DNA of 64,000 nucleotides from Romanomermis culicivorax. Its lineage: Eukaryota > Nematoda > Enoplea > Mermithida > Mermithidae. Below the pieces are notes generated by a model, which was not told the origin of the DNA, did no database searches, and worked only from the letters and a program-made list of their open reading frames with translations. The position numbers and the translations under genes are program-made. The first letter of the stretch is position 1. Every line of letters starts with the position of its first letter. Shown piece after piece: positions 35,701 to 46,700 of the stretch. Location: NCBI GenBank assembly GCA_963922205.1, contig CAWUHX010000143.1, positions 744,001 to 808,000 of the forward strand, given 5' to 3'.

Positions 35701-36175
35701 CAATTTTGAAAGGACTGTGAAAAAAGACTACAAATGATTTAGCGAAATTTCGTGCCCATCGCTGGTGTTACTATTGAGGTGTAGTCACTAAAAATACAAT
35801 TAATTTTCGAAGTTACGTTTTGAACGCAAAATAAGTGATGAACATAGAACAAATAGTTTTACACATATTTTACTGTTAGAATCGGAACCAACGGAGTCTT
35901 GATAGACTAAAATCTAAATATCAAGCCTTCGTTTTCGGTCTCTTCTGCTTATATTGTGGAAAATTTGATTTTCACTATTTTAGGTCGGTCTTTCCGTCGT
36001 AAATGGTCAATTGTACGCCGTCGGCGGTTTCGACGGAAGCACATATCTCAAAACTGTCGAAGTTTTTGATAGGGAAGCCAATCAATGGCGTCATTCGGGC
36101 AACATGAATTACCGGCGTCTGGGAGGCGGGGTGGGCGTCGTCCGTTTAGCCAACGAAATGGACGCGGTTCTTTGA
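20788..36175 (+). CDS. KLHL20: KLHL20/diablo ortholog, BTB-BACK-Kelch Cullin-3 adaptor
   Basis: Eight exons: 20788-21309, 22349-22507, 23954-24164, 28364-28547, 28963-29106, 29157-29290, 35155-35363, 35984-36175. They join without frame loss into 584 codons plus TGA; human KLHL20 is 609 residues. All introns are GT-AG. Exon 1 carries the BTB domain, exons 2-3 the BACK domain, exons 4-8 the Kelch propeller. Diagnostic stretches include [54 protein letters not shown] and [20 protein letters not shown]. Proteins of this family recruit substrates to a Cullin-3 ubiquitin ligase; the adaptor role here is known for the family, not shown by the sequence. The start was chosen at the first ATG (ATGG context) after an in-frame stop; a GTG further up (20767) is in frame but not a plausible eukaryotic start. 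Nothing in it looks broken. Introns 1-3 and 6 hold mobile elements. Intron 5 is only 50 bp (29107-29156). Confidence 0.97.
21697..22329. mobile_element. hAT-type element (CAGAG ends) with nested MITE, KLHL20 intron 1
   Basis: Ends CAGAGTGCCCCATGG and GGGGACCTCTG (inverted CAGAGGTCCCC) are flanked by a perfect 8-bp duplication ATTCAAAC (21689-21696 and 22330-22337). It contains the complete element 21719-22164. Without that it is about 180 bp. The same terminal family forms 30736-31759. Its right flank lies 11 bp before exon 2 of KLHL20. Confidence 0.85.
21719..22164. mobile_element. 446-bp hAT-type MITE nested in 21697-22329
   Basis: It has the same termini as 20192-20635 (CATACATGTAA...TTACATGTATG) and a perfect 8-bp duplication GGCAGGGG (21711-21718 and 22165-22172). 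The sequence is close to 20192-20635 through its length, with the hairpin reading GGTGC-TTC-GCGCC here. Confidence 0.85.
22634..23702 (+). mobile_element. 1069-bp hAT-like element, word CATTTGTACAAATG, KLHL20 intron 2
   Basis: It begins CAGGGTTTTTTTGTGCATG and ends GGCAAAAAGACACTG. Flanks CTGAACAC (22626-22633) and CTTAACAC (23703-23710) agree at 7 of 8. Arms carry CATTTGCACATGTACAAA and CATTTGTACA words. Two GC hairpins, CCGGCGC-TTG-GCGCCGG (23001-23017) and CCGGCGC-CAA-GCGCCGG (23515-23531), have complementary loops. The interior is shared with 9147-11098 and 15891-17000. Confidence 0.75.
24165..25500. repeat. Partial elements in KLHL20 intron 3, first part
   Basis: 24354-24425 is a short fragment of the 20192-type MITE. 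24450-24580 matches the CTGGT-word region at 1255-1335. 24743-25133 is a diverged, nearly full-length 20192-type copy (CATACATTTAA to TTACATGTATAG) without a recognisable duplication. 25194-25500 is copy 2 of the GTCGAC-rich repeat of 3195-3512. No gene. Confidence 0.55.
25845..28253. mobile_element. 2.4-kb inverted-repeat composite, words GGCTCT and GTCTCT
   Basis: The ends GCAGCCAGTTCCAAGAA and (reverse complement) GCAGCCAGTTCCACGAA are inverted repeats. Behind each lies a block dense in GGCTCT/AGAGCC and GTCTCT/AGAGAC words (25855-26110 and 28080-28240). No target duplication is found. The middle contains other repeats (26400-27900). No coding sequence is supported. Confidence 0.5.
26400..27900. 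repeat. Degenerate tandem-like repeats and G-rich MITE fragment
   Basis: A loose unit such as GACATTTTTGACCGTTTTTT followed by GTTCAAAAAT recurs many times, most clearly 27430-27900. 26661-27000 is copy 3 of the GTCGAC-rich repeat with a CATACTTGTAAGAGCTCC start. 27170-27440 is a G-rich MITE copy in reverse (ACCCAACTTGGTCAGA and CCCCCAACTGATCAGACCTC). Short ORFs here are chance. Confidence 0.45.
29291..30735. other. KLHL20 intron 6, first part
   Basis: 29291-29925 is AT-rich with nothing recognised. 29930-30125 resembles a diverged G-rich MITE (GAGCTCAGACCGGTTGGGG at the left). From about 30513 (GGCCTTTTTTAAATGCACAG then TGCACATTT) to the hairpin CCGGCGC-TAA-GCGCC (30645-30659) it looks like one arm of a further word element. 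Confidence 0.4.
30736..31759. mobile_element. 1024-bp hAT-type element (CAGAG ends), KLHL20 intron 6
   Basis: It starts CAGAGGTCCCCAAGG and ends CCCCATGGGGTGCTCTG. A perfect 8-bp duplication GATTGGGC flanks it (30728-30735 and 31760-31767). The termini match those of 21697-22329. The interior differs and has short open frames (31006-31200 and 31210-31458) with no recognised domain, so any coding function is unproven. Confidence 0.8.
32657..34223 (-). mobile_element. 1567-bp hAT element with BED-finger remnant, KLHL20 intron 6
   Basis: Perfect 14-bp inverted ends TAGGGATGGGCCGG are flanked by a perfect 8-bp duplication TGGATTAC (32649-32656 and 34224-34231). Subterminal regions hold repeated GATCCGGATC(T/C)GC words on both sides (32680-32800 and 34080-34195), as expected for transposase binding sites. 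The interior encodes a BED-type zinc finger on the minus strand (33662-33850), the N-terminal domain of many hAT transposases. The rest of the transposase is missing. A GC hairpin at 32871 and a GTACA-word arm at 33250-33345 ending AAAAACACTG suggest another element nested inside. Confidence 0.9.
33662..33850 (-). pseudogene. BED zinc finger of a hAT transposase, remnant
   Basis: The minus frame reads [20 protein letters not shown] then [14 protein letters not shown] and [14 protein letters not shown]. The pattern W-x-F-x(9)-A-x-C-x2-C ... H-x4-H with hydrophobic flanks is the BED finger (C2H-H zinc ligands). It lies in the right half of 32657-34223 reading inward. The frame ends after about 62 residues, and no catalytic hAT domain follows. 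Confidence 0.8.
34420..34515 (+). repeat. Purine tract AAAAAAG/AAGAAG
   Basis: About 95 bases are almost only A and G with short TTT islands. It lies in KLHL20 intron 6. 34520-35150 is otherwise AT-rich with nothing recognised. Confidence 0.6.
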
Positions 36176-37733
36176 GTGGAAGAAGTGTTCGCCCTGTAAA
36201 TTGCGTAATACTGTATTTTGTACGTTTATCAATTTCAACTTGCACTGTAAGAAGCGATTATTCTTGGAAATTTATTTTACTGAAAAATTTCGAGTGTTTC
36301 GAAGATTTATCGGATATTCCTGCAACACAATTTAAAGTTGAAATCGAATTTTGAGAAAAGACAAACATTTTCGATAATTTTTTTTCATTCAAGATTGTCA
36401 AACATTTTTTACGCTTGGGAGCCTATTCTTCAACGTAGTTTTTCTATATCTCGCTATTTCAATCCTTTGTGATACGATTTTTCATATGATAAATAGTTCT
36501 CACGCCTGTTCAAATGTACAATATTATTTTAAGTTTACCTTGATTTTTATTAATTTTTTCGCAATATTCTGTTTTGCTTAGACGATTAATGGGCCGCAAT
36601 TTAATTTCAATTTTTTGAGTCAGGTTCAATATGCATTTCTACATCATATTGTGCGGAATTCGCCATGTTTTTTCTCATTTGTTTTCGCTTTTTATATTTT
36701 AGGAGCATTATATTGAAATGGCAAGTGTATTTAAGAAATTTTCTGTAGTCTGCTCTAAATTTCGGGGATCGTGTATCTTCGTAATAAAAGAAAACCACGT
36801 CTGATATTCTAACTGGTCCAGAAGGACGGTCCGCCGACCTGTTTTACCTCAACAGTCAAACAAGAATGTTCGGACTGAAGATTAGGTAATCCATTTCAAT
36901 AACATCGAAAAGGGTGGTAGGAAAGTAGGATGTATCATGGAGGAAAAATTTATTGAGTAGAGTCAACAAGCCTTCCATAATTTTGAATAGAAGTTTGGCT
37001 GCTACCTCGCTGCATTGATCATTTCCAAATGAATGGAGTATATACTGTAGGGCAACACTTATTTTGAATGAAATACAGGTCCATCGAAGTGCTCTTTGAT
37101 CACGATTTTTTGAAATGAAATAATGATGCATATTTATCACGCAAATGGACAGAGGTGACCAATTAAAACGCTCTGAATCATGTTTTGTTTATGTCATCCT
37201 TCATAGCGTTCATATTGTACGACAACCAATCAAAAACTTTTTGTACTTGAAATTTTTAGTTATGTTGTATAGCTAGGCGCTGAGAGCCGAAAACATTCCA
37301 ATCATAAAATGTAAATAATATCTTTCTACTTGTAATCGATTTCGAACCGCATGAAGAGTTCTTATACCATATTTTTTCCAAAATCAGCCTCGGCGCGCAG
37401 GAATGTTCATGTAGCAAATAAACAATTTACACTTCACGGATATTTTTTTCTATAGTTAGAAGTGGGAAAAAATCACGACTTAATAATGCAGGTGTATTGT
37501 CTGTGGATTACTTTATATTTTTAGGCTCATTTGAAAATGAATGGACTATACACTGTTTTGCATCATCAGCTATGAAAGAATACAGAGTACAAAATGTACA
37601 AGTAAAGAATTTGGAAAACATATAAAAACGAATCATCAGCCAAATTCAAGCAGTTTTTCAATAAGTTTTCACAATTTATAGGTCGTCTTGGATGCTTTTT
37701 GCGTTTATTGTCCGATTTTTAATGCTCCTCCCA
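36176..37733. other. Tail-to-tail intergenic gap between KLHL20 and ADAMTS
   Basis: The region carries the 3' ends of two convergent genes. 36880-37050 (AGAGTCAACAAGCCTTCCATAATTTTGAATA-like) matches 61780-61930, a dispersed repeat of about 170 bp. AATAAA at 36782-36787 could be a KLHL20 poly(A) signal. No further gene is seen. Confidence 0.5.
37704..37709 (-). terminator. Candidate poly(A) signal of the ADAMTS gene
   Basis: AATAAA on the minus strand lies 25 bases beyond the stop codon (37734-37736). This would give a very short 3' UTR, plausible for a nematode transcript. Confidence 0.4.
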
Positions 37734-40700
37734 TTATCGACATTCGGGTCCATTTGCGCACTGTTGAAAGTCGAAATCTGGTCCAGAACATAAATCCCCG
37801 TTTTGGGATGCCGGAGGATTGTCGCAAAACCTATAAAAACTTGCATGCGAGAACCGATACATTTTTTGAAGGGATATCATTCGGGATTCCTGTGCCTGCA
37901 TCCTTCAACCATCTCTGGTAGCATGCGCCGCTATCAGCCAGTCAGGGTATAACTCAAAAAGTATAATTTTTATTTCATGAGTTAATATAACTACTAGGTG
38001 AGGGACTCCGTAGTTCGTGTTCCACAAATGTGCAGTTTCATCAAGACTAAAAACGTGAGATAGATAGTACATCAACGAATATAGTTCTTTTAGTATTTTT
38101 ACGTTACAATAACCATAAGTTCATTTAGAAGTCCGAGTTTGTATTCGATAGTAAATGTCTTCAGCATATAAATTCATAAGGAATCCAACGACCGACCGTA
38201 GCCGCATCAAGCCAAAGTATTTTGTGAATTTTCACAGATTATTTTTGCAAAACTACGGAAAAATCACCAAATATGAATTGCGAAAACCACTGAGGGTGCT
38301 CAATTTTACCGCGTTTTTTATCATTTCTAAAGGCTCCATTAAAGTTTGATGATCTCTGATCAATCTGCAGCTCTCTCTTGACAGATATTTTGCAAAGTTG
38401 GGAAACCCGCAAATCTTGTTGAGGACGATTTTGTTCTAAGTAATCGACAGGAGCGACTGCAGTTCAAAAGACTATTGATGTGCAATCGTCCAGCTTTCCT
38501 TTGTAATGAGATTTAAAATGAAGTTTATAGAGAACAGTAAAAGAATACCGTTAACTATTTTCCAGGCAATACAAACGTGGCAACCGGAAGGCAGTCGTTT
38601 ACTATAAGTGAGTGTAGATCAGGATATGCTGTAGCTATGTGCTTGAAATTTTGGATTTAGAGATACAAGACTGAATATGCAACGTGAAGAACAAACCCTG
38701 ACGTTTAGCTTGGCTGGGCTAGTGTATTAAGATAAGTCTTTTAGACGAGCCATTTTTTAAAATAGCCGGTACTTTCAAATAATAAAAAACGTAATATCTC
38801 AAGAATTCGAGTGAAACTTTTACAATGAGCTGAATTTTACCGAAAATTGGTACACTTTTCAACTGTCATACTGTTGAGATAGGTCATCTGTCTAGAATGA
38901 ATATCTTTTTGAACATTTGAAGCGGCTCTCATGACATTGATCATACATACCTAGACCTCGTTCTTTGGCCGTTGCATTTCGAACTACATTCGCTCCAAGA
39001 AGTCCAACTTGACCAATTACCATTTACTGGACCGTCTAAAAAAGGCAGACACATACACGTTGGAGCTGAAGGAAGAATTTCATAGACACACTCTGATACT
39101 AAATTCATTGTCTGTCTACATTAAAACAGTTAGTCACAACATATGTATTAATCCAAAGAGCCGGACTTTTGTAATGAAATTTTTATGCACGATTGCGAAT
39201 AATTTTTATGTTCGCTGCAGCTGTCATTTAAAAATATAGAATAAATTTAATGTTTTCATGTATACTTGACCATGCTTGGAAGCAATGCGATCATCCCCAG
39301 GAGTTTTTTCTCGTTTTGGTTAGATGATGTCCTAGGTACCAGTATTAGCCCGGTATCAGCGTAAAAATGAGCCGGTCCTGATCCTTCTTGTAAATGATAT
39401 GGAGAGATGTAACTTTTAAGTCACACTACAAAATACTGTACTGAAATCTAATATTTTTTATTAGTAATTTTTATAAGTATTATTTCTAATAAAACTATAA
39501 CTTGTCATCATTCTCGGAGAATTTCTGATTCTCTTAATAACTATTTCGAGAAAAATTGCTGAGATTTGGAGATTATCTGAAAAAATATAGATTTTAATTT
39601 TTGATAAATTGCTTTTCGTGCATTAATTTTTTTACCAGAGAGGTTCACCCGAAAGGGCGAACAAAATTCTAGGGAACATCAGTTTTCGGATCATATTGAA
39701 AAAACGAACTGGACGAAATTTTTCCTCGAAATCAGCATGAAACAAGACAGCTGAATAATAGTCAGACGTATTGACAAAAAACAGAATTCTACGAAGATAT
39801 TACTATAGCCTCTTTATTTTGGAATTTCAGGTGCAGTTGTAGGAAATTTTACAGTTGCAGATTTATTGAAGATCGGATTAACCTGGATAACTCAGTCAAA
39901 AAGAAAAAGTTTTTCATAAAAGCCACATTTTTTCAGTAAAACTTTCGTTGAGTTGCACTTGCAATTTCAAAATGAATAAACTATATTTAAGCCCAAAAGG
40001 TTGTTTTTACTTGAGCACCCGTTTAGCCAAGAGCAGTCTTGCCGTTCGAACGACGGCCCAGAACAGTAACTGCCTCGATTGGACGGTTGCGGATCGGAAC
40101 ATAATCGGTTACGCAATCGGTAAGATCGCGAGGAACATTCCGAAGAACAGGCGCTCCAATGGCTCCAATTGGACCACTGTCCGTTCACTGATTCTGTAGA
40201 ATAAGATAAACTCGTTCGATATTAAAGCGCTTGTAAATTAAAAAATGACAAAAATAACTATTGTCGTCAAAATCAGTTAGAAGCATCAAAGAAAAAAATA
40301 AAATATAGTTCTGCGTTGAGAGGAATCACTCCAAAAGAATCTAACTCTATTACTAACAATTTTACTATTCAGGCAAAATTTTATGGCTTACGATAAAAAA
40401 ACTCCGTTTTCTCATATGTACCCTGTTAGAAACCAAAGACAGTAAGCTATTGAGCTTATTCAAATTGTTACTGAGTCATGTTCCCCAGATGATGAAAAAC
40501 TATTAGGCAATTGAACTGCTTAAACTGAATGCGAACACTACAAAAGCCCAAAATTAGACCAAGGCACTAAAAGTTAATGAACCCACATTTTTGGGTAAAA
40601 TTCCAAAATAAAACTTGTGTAAAAAGTTTTGAGGACAGTGCTTATTTCTTATCATTATTCGATTCACAAGCAGTTTATGAAAAATAAACTTTGATTTCAG

Positions 40701-43700
40701 TGGTAATACAGATCTGATATGAACAAGTTTTTTTAAAGCAATACTGTGGTCACAAGTTCGCTAATACGAATTTGTGAAGGTCAAAAATTTTTACTGTTCT
40801 CACGTCATTAGTTAAAATGATTTTGGCTTACATTACAGAGAGGAAATTTCAATGATTAGAGCATAATTTGCGATGTATAACCATTTTCAAGCGCATTTCA
40901 TTGGATAAAACTATGGCGGCAGAGCATTTTCAAAATTTATACTTTGCCATAAAAGTTGTACACTATAGTTTGTTTTTTATAAAATGCTTCCAAATAGAAA
41001 AGTGACACAAATCAATACTGCCGTCAAAATCGTTTACATAGGGCTCTTACTCTAAAACTTTTCACTCGAAAAATTGTTAAAGGTTAGGTCAGTACGCTCA
41101 CAAATTTCTAGTCCTATATGATATATTGTTAATCAGAAAATCTAAAATATTACTTGCTTTCCACTTTCATTATTTAGATGCATTTCAAGAAAAACAGACT
41201 ATAGAATATGCTTGTCGCAGACAATTGTCTACACGAATTTTTTGTTTACCACAACTATCTGCTTGGCACGCCTGTTCTTCAAAAACAGGTCCAATACAAA
41301 AGCCCATAAGCTTCGGTTCGAAAATTTGGCACATTCGCCGTCTGATGCGTCTCCTGCTATCGCAATTGCAGGTGCTCCATTGACTCCAAATCGACCATTC
41401 CGGTCGTTTGAGTGACTGAACCGGCTCTAAAAATTATTTTCTATGGAAGGCTGGCTACGCTATAGCATGTTCCACTGAATTATCGATGTAGCCAAATAGT
41501 CCTCTCTATAAGATCACATCCAGACATGAGGCTTTTTGAAATAAAAAATTTAGGATCAAAAGCTATCCAAATCTACGAAGCTTGTATTACAAAAATATTT
41601 CTGAGAAAATAATGAAAAAATCAGAAAAAATTTGTTTGAGACCGGAATAAATTATTACCGGGGGTCATTTCTCTAAATGCTACTAAATCTACAACTGAAG
41701 CAGTCATGCGTCCGTAGGGTAAGTTATAGCTTCATCAGGCTAGTAAAACAATAGAAAATTTCGGAATTTTCAACAACTGCGGGAATCAGATCAATCTGCC
41801 AAACTACAGCGTCAGGATACTGTCAGGACCTGAAAACCACAATTAGTGTGTATATATGCGTGCAGGCAACAAGGACGCGGTTGTAAATTCATACAAAAAG
41901 CGTACTTATTTCAGGCAGAAGATTTTGACAAGCGTTATAATCTTCAGGCTTGCACGGTCTTCGCTCCTTTGTAAAACCCCAACATTGCTTCCGATCGGCC
42001 GCCCAACATCTACGCGTCCTTTCTGACATGATCATTTTTTCGCGGCATATTTTTTTGTTGCTACAAAATTGCCAACGACTCCATTGCGACCAGTGCCCTA
42101 ACACACACGCACAAACACATAACATACGAAAAAGCAGGCTCAAAAGCGAGGCGAATATGCAAATGATAATGGAAAAGTGAGCAGTTAGCTAGCTTGGTTT
42201 GAATGAAGCACTGACAATTGTTAAAGACAATTATGGACACCTAACCTCTTGAGCATGGATGCGGATTGCACGACTGTGTTTCGATACCATTTCCAGGAGG
42301 ACATCTGTCGGAATAACAATAACGAATTCTGAAAAAGTTGATAGGTGTGAGAAATTTCATACTCTGATGCACTTTCCATCTTAGGGCTATTTTTTAAATG
42401 CAATGTTCACTAGTATAGGCGATGAATTTTTGGTACTCTTTCATAGTCTAACTGTAGTCATAATTTTTGCAATCTAGAATGTGCAAAGTAAAGCGCCAAA
42501 GTTTTGTGAAATTCACTGTCGTAATACAGTAGGTAAGCTTTGGTCGATACAGTCAAGATATTTACTGATGGATAAATAATTGATTTGAAAAATGTAATTT
42601 GCCAGGAAAACACAATCGGCACTGTTTCAAGGTAAAGGTAAGGGAAGAGTGCATAATTCTACAGATAAATCGTCATTGATAACAGTCACTAACGGCTTTA
42701 ATAAAACTAAAGGAAATTAGGCACCTAAGTCTCATGTTTCAATGTTATTCTACAATTAGTAAGTCGTATGATTTTACTTTATAAAACCTCAAAGGCCTTC
42801 ATAATTTACTGCAAAGAGATATCCAATGAGAGATTCTCCATTGAAGGGACATGCAATCCACTCTCCAAGGACCATTTTGCACCTGTAAGATAACATCACC
42901 TCTGTCTAACTCCACCGCCGCAAGACTTCGAACATTCACTCCACAACTCCCATTCATCCCAGGTGCCGAAATCGCCGTCCGTCGATTCTGGACAACGCAC
43001 GTCCGGACATTTTTCGTATTCTGTGCTATTACCGTCGCAAAGGAAGGTGCTGGGTAAAATAAGAAAAATTAGTGGAAACAAAAAATAGTTCCTACCTCAA
43101 GTTGCACACTACCTGCACAGGCGACTCCTTGATCTTAATCCTTGGAAGCCGCAAGATGACGAACATCTGTCCCATTCACTCCATTGTTTCCATTCTCCAG
43201 CTGGTATTCGAGAGCAAAGTTTTATCAAGCACGGACTGCTCTCTATGGTTGAACCATCGCATTGTCTAAAATTACTCAATTTTGAAATTCTTCAAACCCG
43301 TGGTATTGTGTTAATTGTCTTGTTTCGACGTCAAAAAAACAGTTATATTGGCAGACATTAAGAGGGTAACAGAGCCCGCGAGGAATAAAAAACGGTCTGC
43401 CTAAAAGAACAGCAAGCCATTCTTAAGTGTTAGGGTCTGGTTACTTAAGTTGTCTATCTGCTACAGATCCTTTTTTGAAATTCGTGGGCATGGCTACATT
43501 AACCGTTGATCCGTACACCAGACCACTGCTGTTTGAAACCAAATTTTGTTCGATCGTAATTAAATTAAGTAATCGGAAATAGACGAATGCTCATGATAGA
43601 TTGTCATTAAATGCTTCAAAATTTTGCAAACTACAAAATGGATTGAACAGTACCATTCCATTTCTCAAAATACCATAAATTTCTTAGCTGCATTAATTAT

Positions 43701-46700
43701 GATTATCAGCAGCAAAGTTAATGGCGTTTCAAGCTACCTATGATTGGAGAGCATTGAGCAGTAGATGATTCAGAAAACTGACTAAAAATCCTTGGAACCA
43801 TATCTTTGTAGACAAAATTCTTTTTCGTATTTTTTCAATGCAGACATAGGTTTCTGATGTCTTTTTCTTGAACTTTGTCCATTCTCCTGGAATTAAAATA
43901 AATGAAAACCATAAATTTTTTTACTTTTCAAATTTTCTACTACAGATTAGGGAAAAAAATTGCTTATGTAATACTTTATCCTGAAGAATAAAGTGTATAT
44001 TATATGATAAAATGGAATAGTGTCATGCATTGTTTAGCAGGAGATGACAAAAAATATATTTCAGGATTTTCAATTTTTTAAAAAATTTTTGTGCGTGCAC
44101 CTGTACTCATTTTCCTATAGCCAGAATAGGCTTTGCAAAACTGAAACCTGGTTCCCGAGGCTAGTAGTTGGAGGCAGTAATCACTCGACCAAGACGGCCG
44201 TTTGCAAGTTTTTGGGCAACATAAACAAGTATACTTGGTATCTTGAAAGTTGAAACATCGATAATATTACATCTGATCACATCTTTCCTCATACCCATTA
44301 TCGCAAGATCGACTCCGCGAGCGACGTCCAGAACCGCACGACGATGAGCAAGGAGCCCACGAACTCCATTCTGACCAACCGTTGTCATCCGGGCATGATC
44401 TTTGCTTAGGGCATCGCAGTTCTTCCGTCAGCAGATCTTTGCATTGCTGACCGTCGCGGGAAGTGCATCGTCGGACGCGCTTTTTGACCGATTCCCCGCA
44501 AGTTTGGCTGCAAGGCGACCATTCGCTCCATAGGCTATCCAATGCTTCGCAGGTCTTCAAAATACAGCAGGACTAGGATCTTGGACGTCATATGAGAACC
44601 AACTGCCAAATTCAAAGTGGCTGTAAAGATATCCTGAAGAAATCGGCAGACAAGTTGATTACTCACAGTAATAAAAATTGAAAGCTCTACCCTCAGGATG
44701 TGATACCTACACGAAAGGAATCCAAGGAGATGAGCTACATTTTGAAGTGGAAAAAGTTTGACAGTCCACGCGAGGTATTCTTGTTAACAAAAAATTTTTG
44801 TCCAGAGAAGTTTGAGGAAACGGCTCGTCAAAAAAGCGACGAGTGAAACAGAACGGCTTTTCTCGTATTCCATGGGTCATTTGATTCTTTCGTTGTTACT
44901 TGAAAAAAACGTGTGTTGAACTGAAAAATGTGCACAATACTTTCGATAAAACGCCAAAAAACGTTCATCCAAATAAAGTTTTGTATCGCGATATTCAAGA
45001 TGTCAAATAAATGAAGTCAAAATTTCACTCACGAAATCAGGAGTAGCACGCACAAAAAATCATGACGAACTTGGTTGAAAAAAATTAAATCAAGATCCAC
45101 TTAATTAAGAAAAATCGATTGTGACCCATTACCTCAAATAATGCATAGCATTTCTGTTATCTTGAACAATCTTGGATTTTTACACCAAGCATTCCGTTAC
45201 CTCGAATGCAAAACGAAATCTGCGCCTAAGCCTGAGCCTGGCCTAAGCCTGAGTCTAAGTCTATACCTAAGCCTAAGCTTAAGCCTAAGCCTAAGCCTAA
45301 GCCTAAGCCTAAGCCTAAGTCTAAGTCTAAGTCTAAGTCTAAGTCTAAGTCTAAGCAGAAGCCTAAGCCTAAGCCTAAGCCTAAGCCGAAGCCTGAGCCT
45401 ATGCCTAAGAAATTTTGAAATTACTAGGAATTTTTATATTCACCTTTAATCATTATTTGGTATAACGGGATGTTGGGAGTGTTGGAGTTTTACAATTTCA
45501 CTTACAAATCAGTATTCCAGGTAACGGTATGTTCGAATTAATAGGAATTCGAGGTAACGAGGCGTTCAAGGTAACGGGAGTTTTGACACTAGCGCTTAAT
45601 CCTTATTCGAGGTAACGGGACATTTGAGGTAGCGAAACTTTAGATGTAAACGGACGTTCGAGAAAATGGAACACAACCAAAAAATCAAGATGAACTGCCT
45701 ATTTTGCCTTGCTCTGCCTTTAAGAGGGCGGACAACGAGTATGGCAACGTTCGAACTTAGCTTTTCAATATTACATAAATCTTACACGCAACAATCGCAC
45801 GATTTTGTTTATGCGAACGTACCACATTCAAATTTAAAGGACGATAAACGCTTTAAAGGACGATAAAAGTCGCGGTGCTGTGCTCCGTGTGAAAGAAGAC
45901 TATGCAACTAATTTTAAAAATCGTAGTTTTCTACCAATGAAAACACACTAAGTACAGATGATTAGTTTCAGAATTCAAGCTGCATGGGCTTTTTTCTAAT
46001 ATTTTTCGATAGGAAATAAACAAATATTCTTGCTGCCATTTTTATGAAAAATTCTTAAAAAGAAAAGAATGACACCGATGGTAGCACAGCCAATAATTAG
46101 TACAGCGACTTGCTGACTTCGAAGATTTTCTCCAATTGAGAATAAATGTAAATTTAGATGTTTTGTTTCAATATTTTATTGCTCTATTTGACCCGCATTT
46201 CACGAGATAGCAATGGACTTAATGGTCCAATTTACAGGTGATCAAACGACATTTTGAAATTATTTCTCAGAATAACGATGTCCAGAAGAACATGTTGAAG
46301 TTAACTATTTCTAAAAGAAAGTTAACCATAATTGACTCCACACTGGTATACTATGAAACCTGATCCCGGTTGCATCAACATCTACAATGGTTGAGTGGAT
46401 TCTTCGGCTGCACCAATGCTTACACTACTAAACTACTCTGAACTACTTCATACCTCTAGAGTATTCAAAAAATGGACTTCTGTTGTACCAAAAATCGATA
46501 ACCCCTTTTAATCTAAATGACACGCAGCGAGATTCAAAAAGGTAGATTCAATTTGATTCGAAATTTACACTTATTGGAAAACTTATTGTAGCAAAAAACT
46601 AAATTTCTCCTAGAATGGCAATGGCCAAAATCATCGACAAAACATAATGCTTATGCACCGTCGCTTTAACAGAATTGGGCAGATACTTCAGTGCTACTCG

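Larger units (their letters stand above)
28364..36175 (+). other. KLHL20: KLHL20 Kelch-repeat exons (4-8)
   Basis: Exon 4 begins in the [17 protein letters not shown] repeat. Exon 5 gives [18 protein letters not shown], exon 6 [17 protein letters not shown], exon 7 [17 protein letters not shown], exon 8 [18 protein letters not shown] and ends [12 protein letters not shown] plus nine residues. The usual Kelch signatures (double Gly after a beta strand, then Tyr/Trp pairs) recur, giving six blades. Introns between exons 4 and 6 are short (415 and 50 bp) and repeat-free; intron 6 is 5.9 kb and full of elements. The last residues (LANEMDAVL) differ from vertebrate and insect C-termini. Confidence 0.95.

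Noticed and set aside
38430-38530. Minus-strand NCSRSC segment as a possible additional TSP1 half-repeat
   Set aside because: It has no WxxW start in frame and no donor of the phase needed for the last exon, whereas 38951-39035 fits both.
39967-40010. Read-through of ADAMTS exon 24 to a TGA as the gene's end
   Set aside because: A donor at 40010 in phase 1 joins exon 25 (39035-38951) and then exon 26, which complete another TSP1 repeat and give a natural TAA.
41420-41895. Alternative junction for ADAMTS exons 22/23 (donor GTATGA at 41894, acceptor after TTCAG at 41421)
   Set aside because: It is also in frame, but the chosen pair uses the TTTTAG-type acceptor seen at other exons. It remains possible.
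45141-45449. Open frame rich in Ser-Leu repeats
   Set aside because: It is a translation of the GCCTAA hexamer array, not a protein.
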